From an uncultured Pseudomonadota bacterium (lineage in GTDB: Bacteria > Desulfobacterota > Syntrophorhabdia > Syntrophorhabdales > Syntrophorhabdaceae), in NCBI GenBank assembly GCA_937862865.1, contig CALMFJ010000014.1, positions 1 to 48,692 on the forward strand: a stretch of 48,692 nt of DNA, written 5' to 3'. Position 1 is the stretch's first letter. Every line of letters starts with the position of its first letter. The position numbers and the translations under genes were made by a program. The notes beneath the pieces were generated by a model. It saw only the letters and a list, made by a program, of their open reading frames with translations. It was not told the origin of the DNA and made no database searches. This document shows, piece by piece, positions 1 to 6,887 of this stretch.

Positions 1-49
1 GCCGTTAGCCGTTAGCCGTTAGCCGTTAGCCGTTAGCCGTTAGCCGTTA
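1..49. repeat. Tandem repeat, seven copies of GCCGTTA
   Basis: Seven perfect head-to-tail copies of the 7-mer GCCGTTA, followed by a partial unit that runs up to the stop codon of the first gene. The array may continue beyond the window edge. A degenerate relative (CCGTTAGCCGTAAGCCGTTA) lies near 35029-35060, so this belongs to a family of short intergenic repeats in this genome. There is no spacer structure, so it is not a CRISPR array. Slippage-type repeat; function unknown. Confidence 0.9.
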
Positions 50-52
50 GCC

Positions 53-520
53 TTATACCTTCTTCGCCGCGTCCTCCACCGCTTCTATGATCTTTTTGTA
101 CCCTGTACACCGGCAGATGTTGGAGGATATTGTCTTTATTATCTCTTTCTTCGTCGGCTTTTTGTTGCGGTCGAGGAGCGCCTTTGCGGTCATTATCATG
201 CCGGACGTGCAGAAGCCGCACTGCACGGCGCCTTTTTCCATGAAGGCCTGCTGGAGAGGGTGCAGTTTTCCGTTCTGCCTCAAGCCCTCCACGGTCGTTA
301 TCGCCGCCCCGTCCGCCTCCGGTGCGAGCACAAGGCAGGACCTGACCGGGATCCCGTTCATGATGACCGTGCATGCGCCGCAGGAACCCATCGAGCAGGC
401 CTCCTTGGCCCCTGTCAGGTTAAGGCGTTCCCGGAGGGTTTCGAGGAGGGTTTCGTAGGGACGCACGTCAAGGCTCACCGTTTCGTTATTGATAGTGAAA
501 TTCACCCGTGTCGTCTTCAT
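53..520 (-). CDS. hcrC: Molybdenum hydroxylase small subunit, two [2Fe-2S] clusters (HcrC/CoxS type)
   Basis: 155 aa, the usual length for the iron-sulfur subunit of three-subunit xanthine-oxidase-family enzymes. It passes electrons between the molybdenum site and the FAD subunit in the cytoplasm. The N-terminal plant-type [2Fe-2S] domain has C42, C47, C50 and C62. The C-terminal helical [2Fe-2S] domain has C101 and C104 (CGFC) plus C136 and C138 (CRC), so both clusters look intact. It is the last gene of the long leftward operon; its ATG overlaps the stop of the FAD subunit (TAATG), implying translational coupling. It is assigned to an HcrABC-type enzyme because the neighbouring FAD subunit has the extra cluster insert typical of 4-hydroxybenzoyl-CoA reductase. 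A generic CoxS-type dehydrogenase role cannot be excluded from this subunit alone. Confidence 0.93.
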   Translation of the reverse strand: MKTTRVNFTINNETVSLDVRPYETLLETLRERLNLTGAKEACSMGSCGACTVIMNGIPVRSCLVLAPEADGAAITTVEGLRQNGKLHPLQQAFMEKGAVQCGFCTSGMIMTAKALLDRNKKPTKKEIIKTISSNICRCTGYKKIIEAVEDAAKKV

Positions 521-1464
521 TATTTTCCCTCCCCGATGGCCCTTTTGACCGCTCTCTTTATCAGCACCCCGACCATCTTCTTCCGGTATACGGGCGATAC
601 CACCGTGTTTGCGGCCGGCCTCGCATCGGACGAGGCCTTATCGGCGATCTCCTTGATGCCGGCTTCGCTTGTGTTCCTGACCTCATATATGAGAGGCTTG
701 AGCCCAACCCCGGTAACGCAGACATTCCATCCGGGGCCGGACGAGGAGACCGCTACGCCGACGAGCGGGTAATCCATGGATTCGCGCACCCGCAGTTTCT
801 CGTACGCCCCCTTTGTCTTTTTCACGGGGATGCGTATGTGCGTTAAGATCTCTCCCGCCCTGACTGCGAAGGGCTTGAAGGCATCGCCCGTAAAGAGGCT
901 GGCGAGCTTTATCGCCCGTTTACCCTCCGGGCCCTCAAACCGCGCCTCTGCATCGAGCGTCACGAGAGCGGGCGCATTGTCGCTGCAATAATTGGCAAAG
1001 CATATCTTTGAACCTTTCACGACGTTGCATGCCTTTCCGCCCGACCGCAGGCAAAAACCCCGTGCTGTCCTCCACTCAAGCGACTGGTTGTGCTCGAGGC
1101 AACGGGTGTCCTGCAGGATGTTGCCGCCGATCGACCCCCGCATCTGCAGGGTCTCGCATGCCGTGGCCTCGAGAGATTCGTGCAGCGCCGGGAAATTGTC
1201 CTTGATGACGGCGTTATTCTTGAGCTCGAACAGCGTAACATTCGCCCCTATCTCGACATATCCGCCCTTGCTCGTGACGGACCTCAACTCATCGATGCCC
1301 TTGAGGTCGATGACCGCTTTCGGCATCGACAGTTTCTGTTTCATGAGCGGTATCAGGTCGGTTCCGCCCGCCAGGTATACCGCCTTGCCCTTCCGGGCCT
1401 TGTAGAGGGCGATCGCATCGGCGACGTCCCTGGCCTTCTTGTATTCGAACCTGGACAGGACCAT
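520..1464 (-). CDS. hcrB: FAD subunit of HcrABC-type Mo enzyme, with extra [4Fe-4S] cysteine insert
   Basis: 314 aa, CoxM/HcrB family, FAD-binding (motif AGGTDL near residues 32-37 and GSIGGN near 110-115). After GGNILQDT comes an insert of about 40 residues with four cysteines, C122, C138, C146 and C155. That pattern is what carries the additional [4Fe-4S] cluster in the beta subunit of 4-hydroxybenzoyl-CoA reductase, where it helps run the enzyme in the reductive (dehydroxylating) direction. Ordinary CoxM proteins, including the second copy in this window (9654-10631), lack it. The gene overlaps both neighbours by a few bases. Seen: the cysteine pattern and gene order. Known: cluster role in Hcr. 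Inferred: this enzyme acts on an aryl-CoA or similar substrate, possibly as a reductase. Confidence 0.9.
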   Translation of the reverse strand: MVLSRFEYKKARDVADAIALYKARKGKAVYLAGGTDLIPLMKQKLSMPKAVIDLKGIDELRSVTSKGGYVEIGANVTLFELKNNAVIKDNFPALHESLEATACETLQMRGSIGGNILQDTRCLEHNQSLEWRTARGFCLRSGGKACNVVKGSKICFANYCSDNAPALVTLDAEARFEGPEGKRAIKLASLFTGDAFKPFAVRAGEILTHIRIPVKKTKGAYEKLRVRESMDYPLVGVAVSSSGPGWNVCVTGVGLKPLIYEVRNTSEAGIKEIADKASSDARPAANTVVSPVYRKKMVGVLIKRAVKRAIGEGK

Positions 1465-3740
1465 TATTTCACCCCCTTCTTGCGTTCCAGAATGGTCAGC
1501 ACCTTATCCGGCGTGAACGGCAATTCACTGAAAAGTTCGCCCGTGGCATTCGTCAGGGCACAGGCGACCGCGCTGTACGCGTTCATGCGTACCGTCAGGC
1601 CCCCCTCCTTTGCACCGAACGGCCCCGCGGGGTCGCGTGAACTGACGATGATCGTGTCCATCTCCGGCATGTCGCATGCCAGCGGGACCTTGTACTCGAG
1701 AAGGTTGGGGTTCAAAAGGTGTCCCCTGTCCCACAGGTTCCCCTCGATAAGCGCCGCAACGCCCGCCTGCTGGATGGAACCCTCCATCTGCCCTTCCACC
1801 GCCATCGGGTTGATCGGGCGGCCGCAGTCATGGGCCGACGTGAATTTGGGCATCGTGATCTTGCCGGTCTCCTGGTCTATCTCGATCTCGGCGACCGATG
1901 TCCCGAACGAGAACGTTCCGGCCATCTGGCCCCACGGCCGGGTGACCCATTCCCTCTCGAAATCGATGTTCGGGAAGAACGAACCGGTCGCGACGATCGG
2001 CTCCCCCCTGAAAAAGGCCTCCCGCACAACCCAGGATATCGGCATCTTCTTGTCGGGATGCTTTATCGAATATGCCGCGCGGTCCTTTAAGCCCACGTCG
2101 TTCTCCTTGATGCCGAGCTTCTCCGCAGCTATCGCAACGATCCTCTTCCGGGCGTTCTCGCACGCGACCCGCACGGCGTTCGCGCCGACGAAGGCCGCCG
2201 CCTGTGAATACGCGCCCGGGTCGAGGTTCGTCACCTCGGTGTCCGCGCAGACGAGGTTGATGTCCTCCATCGGCACACCGAGGACCTCGGCGGCGACCTG
2301 GATGACCATCGATTCGTTGCCCTGCCCGTTGTCGACAAGGCCGGTCACGAGGGTCACCTGCCCGTCGTCGTTTATCTTTACGTAGGCCGAGGATCCGGAG
2401 CGGAAGCCCATCGGGAACCCGCACATGATGGCCACACATCCCATGCCGATGCCCTTGCGTTTCGGCGGTTTCGCCCATCTCCTCTTGAAATTGGTCTTCT
2501 CCGATGCCTCGAGGATCGTCTCCTTCAGGCCGCAGCTCGTTATCTTCGATTTTGTCGCCGTTATCTCCCCGGGTTTGTGGCCGTTTTTCAGCCTGACATC
2601 AACAGGGTCGAGGCCCAGCTGTTTTGCCATGAGGTCCATCTGCGCCTCATTCCCCGCGAGGAAGGCCCGCCCGTGGCATCCGTACATCCCGCGGATGCCC
2701 TTGTTCGTGAACACCCTGTACCCATTGTACCGTACGTTCGGGAAACGGTAGCATTCTTCGTACACATAGAACGGGATTGATGTCGCGATCGGCCCGGTCG
2801 AGCTGTACGCCCCGCCGTCGTAGACGACCTTGTAATCCTTGGCGACGATCGTACCGTCCTTCTTCATACCGGTCTTGATCGTGGCCACCATGTCGTGGAC
2901 CTGCCGTGAGGCCGTCGCGTTCTCCTCGCGCGAAAGGACGAGCTTTACCGGCCGGCCGGACTTGATCGCGAGAAGCGACGCCACGAGGTCGCCCGGTGCG
3001 ACCTCGGAACGCCCGCCGAAGGCGCCGCCGGAATTGATATGGCGGATGCGTACCCTGTTGAGGGGAAGTTTCAGCATATTCGACAGGGCCTTTGCCCGTA
3101 CGTGGGGCCCTGCGTTCGGCATGTACAGGTCAAGGAAACCGTTCTTGAAGACGGCCACCACCGCGTACGGCTCCATCATCGCGTATGCCTCGCCCGCGGC
3201 CTTGAAGGTGTCCTCCCGCACAAGGAAGGCCTTCTCCATGGCCCTGTCCACCTCGCCGACATCGATGTGGATATGGATGTTGATATTGTTCTTGTACTCT
3301 TCATGGATCTGAGGGGCACCGTCCAGCATCGACTCGAAGGGGTCATAAACGGCCGGCAGAGGCCCGTAATCGACCTTGATGAGCGACAGCGCCTCGAGCG
3401 CCGTCTCTTCGTCGACGGCTGCCACGGCGGCGACGTCTTCCCCGATGTAGCGCACCTTGTCCGTGTGGAGCATTGCATGGTCCTGCGTGTAGCGGAAAAC
3501 CCCCCATTTTATCCCGTACGAGTCGAAACCGCTGACAGCGGCCTTGACCCCGGGCACCTTGAGGGCCTTCGAATAATCGATCTTGAGGATCTTCGCGTGC
3601 GGATGCGGGCTCCTCAAGACCTTTGCCACGAGCATGTTCGGGAGTTTGAGGTCCGCGGTATAGCGCGCCTCGCCGGTGACCTTGGCGAGGGAATCGCTCC
3701 GCGCGACCCTCTGTCCGACTATGTTGAGTTCGTTCTTCAT
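1464..3740 (-). CDS. hcrA: Molybdopterin subunit of HcrABC-type Mo enzyme
   Basis: 758 aa, the length of a complete XdhB/CoxL-type large subunit, with the N-terminal aldehyde-oxidase a/b hammerhead domain followed by the molybdopterin-binding domains. GGAFGGRSE near residues 240-248 corresponds to the GGGFG molybdopterin loop, and a DNGQGNES segment corresponds to the usual GQG motif. Odd feature: the C-terminal active-site segment reads FGAKEGGL (E712). In most family members it is FGAKGxGExGL, with the catalytic Glu three residues later, so about three residues are missing and the only Glu left is directly after the Lys. The chain is otherwise full length and uninterrupted. The ATG at 3740 is preceded by a GGGGG-type ribosome site. 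Substrate unknown; 4-hydroxybenzoyl-CoA reductase-like by its partner subunit. Confidence 0.88.
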   Translation of the reverse strand: MKNELNIVGQRVARSDSLAKVTGEARYTADLKLPNMLVAKVLRSPHPHAKILKIDYSKALKVPGVKAAVSGFDSYGIKWGVFRYTQDHAMLHTDKVRYIGEDVAAVAAVDEETALEALSLIKVDYGPLPAVYDPFESMLDGAPQIHEEYKNNINIHIHIDVGEVDRAMEKAFLVREDTFKAAGEAYAMMEPYAVVAVFKNGFLDLYMPNAGPHVRAKALSNMLKLPLNRVRIRHINSGGAFGGRSEVAPGDLVASLLAIKSGRPVKLVLSREENATASRQVHDMVATIKTGMKKDGTIVAKDYKVVYDGGAYSSTGPIATSIPFYVYEECYRFPNVRYNGYRVFTNKGIRGMYGCHGRAFLAGNEAQMDLMAKQLGLDPVDVRLKNGHKPGEITATKSKITSCGLKETILEASEKTNFKRRWAKPPKRKGIGMGCVAIMCGFPMGFRSGSSAYVKINDDGQVTLVTGLVDNGQGNESMVIQVAAEVLGVPMEDINLVCADTEVTNLDPGAYSQAAAFVGANAVRVACENARKRIVAIAAEKLGIKENDVGLKDRAAYSIKHPDKKMPISWVVREAFFRGEPIVATGSFFPNIDFEREWVTRPWGQMAGTFSFGTSVAEIEIDQETGKITMPKFTSAHDCGRPINPMAVEGQMEGSIQQAGVAALIEGNLWDRGHLLNPNLLEYKVPLACDMPEMDTIIVSSRDPAGPFGAKEGGLTVRMNAYSAVACALTNATGELFSELPFTPDKVLTILERKKGVK

Positions 3741-3748
3741 GATACCCC

Positions 3749-5008
3749 CTACTCCTTGAATTTCTCGCTGATATAGGCCATCGACTCGTCAATCGCCTCC
3801 GCCGTCAGGTTAAGGTCGTCCTCCGTGTGCCTGAAACAGATGTACGCGTGATGGTGGGGCGTAAAGAAAAATCCCCGGCGTATGAGCTGGGTGTAGAACT
3901 CGGTCCTGCGGTCCTTCGTCGTTTTCGGGTCGCCCTTTGTAAAAGTGATCATGAACATCGGGGCAACCCCGGTCAATTCCGCGCCGGCATTGGGGTATTT
4001 ATCGATGATGCCCCGTATCTTTCCCATAAGCCGGTTTCCTTTGTCCCATATATTATCGATGACCTTTTCGCGCTCCATGACCTCGATCGTCTTCAGTGCC
4101 GCGATATACCCCTCGCTGTTGGGAAAGAACGTCGACGATATAAAGAGCTTCGACGATGCCGCCATCATGACGTCCTTTTTGCCGGTCACGACGCTGATCG
4201 CCCAGCCGTTGGCCATGCCTTTCCCGAGCACCGTCAGGTCCGGCTTCACCCCGTACAGCTCCTGCGCCCCGCCCATCCTCAGGCGGAAACACGTCCGGAC
4301 CTCGTCGAAGATCAGGACCGACCCGTATTTGTCGGCCAGTTTTCTCACTCCTTCGAGGAAGCCCGGTTTCGGTTCCTGCATCTTCTGGTGGAGCGGATGG
4401 CCGAACGGCGTCATGATGATGGCCGCCGTCTGGTCGCCGTGCTTCTTCATCAGGTCTTCCAGCATGTCAAGGTCGTTGTAGTGAAACTCAAAGACATCCT
4501 CGTAAAATTTCTCCGGGATGCCGCCCTTCATTTCGACACACCAGTCATGCCACCCGTGATACCCGCAGCGCATGACCTTGACCCTGCCCGTGTACGCGCG
4601 GGCGATACGGATCGCCGCGGTCGTCCCATCCGAGCCCGTCTTGAGAAAGATGCTGAGCTCGCCCGAGGGTATGAGTTCGTGGACCTTCTTCGCGAGGTCG
4701 TTCTGGTACGGCTGGGTGAGCGTGAAGCAGAACCCCTTCTCCTTTATCTGCCGGAACACGGCATCGTCGACCTCGTCCTCCCTGTACCCCAGGATTACAG
4801 GCCCGTAGCCGCACAGATAGTCGATGAACTCGTTGCCGTCCACATCGATGAGACGGGCCCCTTTTCCGTATTCGAGAAAGATCGGGTACTCCCCCATGAT
4901 GAAATCGCCGGGCTTGCGCGCCCCGAGGACCCCGCCGGGCACCAGGGTCTGCGCCTCCTCAAAAAGCGCGAGGCTCTTCGTGATGTTGAGTTTCGGGACC
5001 TCTTTCAT
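3749..5008 (-). CDS. Class III PLP aminotransferase, glutamate-1-semialdehyde aminomutase-like
   Basis: 419 aa. Fold-type I class III aminotransferase: the GDGTTAAIR segment near 127-135 holds the cofactor phosphate, FDEVR (D235) contacts the PLP ring nitrogen and K263 in LGKGMANG is the Schiff-base lysine. The length suits GSA-aminomutase or omega-aminotransferases. The start at 5008 was chosen because AAGGAGG lies just upstream; a longer in-frame start at 5152 has no ribosome site and would overlap the next gene. It sits 8 bases before the HcrA-like gene within the catabolic operon, far from any haem genes, so a haem role is unlikely. A role on a beta- or omega-amino acid intermediate is inference. 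It could also be a mutase rather than a transaminase. Confidence 0.88.
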   Translation of the reverse strand: MKEVPKLNITKSLALFEEAQTLVPGGVLGARKPGDFIMGEYPIFLEYGKGARLIDVDGNEFIDYLCGYGPVILGYREDEVDDAVFRQIKEKGFCFTLTQPYQNDLAKKVHELIPSGELSIFLKTGSDGTTAAIRIARAYTGRVKVMRCGYHGWHDWCVEMKGGIPEKFYEDVFEFHYNDLDMLEDLMKKHGDQTAAIIMTPFGHPLHQKMQEPKPGFLEGVRKLADKYGSVLIFDEVRTCFRLRMGGAQELYGVKPDLTVLGKGMANGWAISVVTGKKDVMMAASSKLFISSTFFPNSEGYIAALKTIEVMEREKVIDNIWDKGNRLMGKIRGIIDKYPNAGAELTGVAPMFMITFTKGDPKTTKDRRTEFYTQLIRRGFFFTPHHHAYICFRHTEDDLNLTAEAIDESMAYISEKFKE

Positions 5009-5042
5009 ATCATCCTCCTTGGTTGAAAATCCTTCAACGGGC

Positions 5043-6185
5043 TTACAGAGTGAACATTGACCGTATCGTCTCGGTCTGGTGTATCCTCGCCCCGCGCTTG
5101 AGCAGTTCGGACAGGAACATATCGGGATCGATACAACCTTCCGGTGCGACAACGCCTTTCACGGTCACCTCGCCCGCATCCATCATGAGCGCGGCTATCG
5201 AGGCCGGCAATCCCGTTCCCGGGGCCATCCTGCCAACGATGTCCGCGGTGTATGTCACCTGTTTCCCCTGCCTCTCGCCCTTGACGATGACCTTGAGGCC
5301 GGAAGCCTGGGGGCCGTTGTCCCTGTCCTGCGGGATCGTGTCCCAGAGCTTGAGGGCCAGATCGTACGGCACCACCTTGTTCCCCCTCACGTCGACAGGT
5401 TCGTTGGCGAGAAGGCCCATGGCCTTCTGTTCCTTGATGAGCCTGTCAACCCACACGGGGATCAGGGCCCCTTTTATAACGACAGTCTTCACGCCCTGAA
5501 TGTATTTCGGTATGGTGATCGGCTGGGGATGGCCGACGTAGCTGATGAGGCACTCGCCGAGCGGTTCGAGGAAGTGCTCTATCTCCTCGCCTCCGCCTCC
5601 GTCCACCTCAACGAGCTGCCCGTCGATATACTGGGGTATCCTGCCGAGCACCATGTGGAGGCTGTGGTCCCACGCCGCCCCGGCAAGCTCCGCGATCGAG
5701 ACGACCCAGTAGAGGTAGATCTCGTCCACGCGGTCGAGTCTGTCCGCATACCATTTGACGAGGACATTGTTCGTCCCGGGGTCGGACCCCATTCCCGTGA
5801 GGACCGTTATCCCGGCTGCCTTTGCGGCGGCGTCGATATCGGATGCGAACAGGATCTGGGCGGCCTCGTAATCGTCGCAGATATCGATATAGTTGACCTT
5901 CGCTTCGACAGCGGCCCGTGCCACCGCCACGGCCGTCTTGTAGAACGGCCCGGCGCAGTTGACGGCAACGTCCGCCGCCCTGATCGCCGCGACCATCCCG
6001 GCATGATCGTTCACATCGATCTTCACAAGGGACACCTTCGGGCTCGCCTTCAGTTTCTCCTGCACCCTGCCGGGATCTATATTGATATCGCCGAGCGTCA
6101 CCGTCTCGATCCGTTCCTGCTTGATGAGGTCCCGCGCAACCCCCTGCCCCATTCCGCCCGTACCCCCCACAACCAATACCTTCAT
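5043..6185 (-). CDS. Saccharopine dehydrogenase-like NAD(P)-binding oxidoreductase
   Basis: 380 aa. N-terminal Rossmann fold with GGTGGMGQG at residues 8-16, then a DI..D pattern for the nucleotide ribose and an NCAGPF loop near 90, typical of the saccharopine dehydrogenase/homospermidine synthase-like family. The C-terminal half resembles the catalytic domain of lysine-pathway saccharopine reductases, but substrate residues cannot be judged by eye. AAGGAGG precedes the ATG. It lies just upstream of the class III aminotransferase, so the pair could handle an amino or imino acid intermediate; no other lysine-degradation genes are present. Function beyond NAD(P)-dependent redox chemistry on an amine or keto acid is unassigned. 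Confidence 0.85.
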   Translation of the reverse strand: MKVLVVGGTGGMGQGVARDLIKQERIETVTLGDINIDPGRVQEKLKASPKVSLVKIDVNDHAGMVAAIRAADVAVNCAGPFYKTAVAVARAAVEAKVNYIDICDDYEAAQILFASDIDAAAKAAGITVLTGMGSDPGTNNVLVKWYADRLDRVDEIYLYWVVSIAELAGAAWDHSLHMVLGRIPQYIDGQLVEVDGGGGEEIEHFLEPLGECLISYVGHPQPITIPKYIQGVKTVVIKGALIPVWVDRLIKEQKAMGLLANEPVDVRGNKVVPYDLALKLWDTIPQDRDNGPQASGLKVIVKGERQGKQVTYTADIVGRMAPGTGLPASIAALMMDAGEVTVKGVVAPEGCIDPDMFLSELLKRGARIHQTETIRSMFTL

Positions 6186-6261
6186 TCTCCCTCCTTGGAT
6201 ACCATAATTATCTGCAGCTGCTCATCATCCATCCCGGCACGACCCGGGATCCCCCACCATC

Positions 6262-6383
6262 CGTCATCCCGGTGCTTGACACCGGGATCCAAGGTTTGGT
6301 TTTTATAAAGGTTTTCTCTTTCAAGCCTTTCAAAAGACTTAAAGGAAAAACCTTGGATTCCGGCGTCAAGCGCCGGAATGACG
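6262..6383. repeat. MITE-like palindromic repeat, copy A
   Basis: About 122 bases. It begins CGTCATCCCGGTGCTTGAC and ends with the inverted counterpart GTCAAGCGCCGGAATGACG. The two arms each continue inwards through ATCCAAGG / CCTTGGAT, so the element can fold into a long imperfect hairpin. A related element is at 15959-16108, and a half copy precedes this one (about 6231-6253). There is no ORF inside. It fills the gap between the glyoxalase-fold gene and the saccharopine-dehydrogenase-like gene. Non-autonomous mobile or REP-type repeat is the likely class; no target-site duplication is obvious. Confidence 0.8.
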
Positions 6384-6454
6384 TGAAAATTACAATTGCA
6401 GCGCACCCTGTTTCCCGGATTGACGTGTTATGCATTCTTGTTCTTTATAAACTC

Positions 6455-6874
6455 CTATTTGTTGATGTCGAAATCCCCCTCCAGCAGTTCCGTCAGCACC
6501 CCGTGGAGCTTGCTCGGATGGTGGACGAACGCGTACCGCGTCCCGAACAATTCCCTTGGTTTCTTATCGATAAGATCGACCTTCTTCGCTTCAAGCTCCT
6601 TCATCGCCTTCGTCAGGTCGTCCACCTTGTACGAAATGAGGAAGACCCCCTCGCCCCGCTTTTCAATGAACCTGGCAACCTCTCCCTCGGGTGAGGTCGA
6701 TTCCATGAACTCCACCGCGACCTCGCCAATGTAGTAGCGCGATACCTTGATCATCTCCGACTCGGCGGTATACTCGCACGAAGGGATGAGACCGAAGTCC
6801 TCGCGGTACACGCGCTTCGTCTCCTCGAGGTCACTGACCGCAAAGCATATATGATCGATCTTTTCGATCTTCAT
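6455..6874 (-). CDS. Glyoxalase/methylmalonyl-CoA-epimerase-fold (VOC) protein
   Basis: 139 aa, vicinal-oxygen-chelate fold with two beta-alpha-beta-beta-beta modules. IDHICFAV at the N-terminus supplies the first metal ligand (H8), VEFMES in the middle an acidic ligand, and LTELLE near the end the last Glu. The position where methylmalonyl-CoA epimerases have the second-module His (consensus GLHHIAF) reads GVFLISY, so one metal-ligand His appears missing. It is therefore not a standard epimerase, despite the mutase genes further upstream in the operon. It directly follows the large Mo subunit gene (13 bases). An isomerase, epimerase or lyase acting on a CoA thioester is possible; substrate unknown. 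Confidence 0.8.
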   Translation of the reverse strand: MKIEKIDHICFAVSDLEETKRVYREDFGLIPSCEYTAESEMIKVSRYYIGEVAVEFMESTSPEGEVARFIEKRGEGVFLISYKVDDLTKAMKELEAKKVDLIDKKPRELFGTRYAFVHHPSKLHGVLTELLEGDFDINK

Positions 6875-6887
6875 ATTCCCCCCTTTT

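Noticed and set aside
1-49. CRISPR-like array
   Set aside because: Seven-base units with no spacers; a plain tandem repeat.
1090-2385. 431-aa ORF on the plus strand
   Set aside because: It is antisense to the two HcrB/HcrA-like genes, has no domain or ribosome site, and reflects high-GC codon bias. The same applies to the 581-aa plus-strand ORF at 12014-13759, the 604-aa one at 7194-9008 and the 370-aa minus-strand ORF inside typA.
3749-5008. Haem-pathway glutamate-1-semialdehyde aminomutase (hemL)
   Set aside because: No haem genes are nearby, the gene is embedded in a catabolic operon and only family motifs match.
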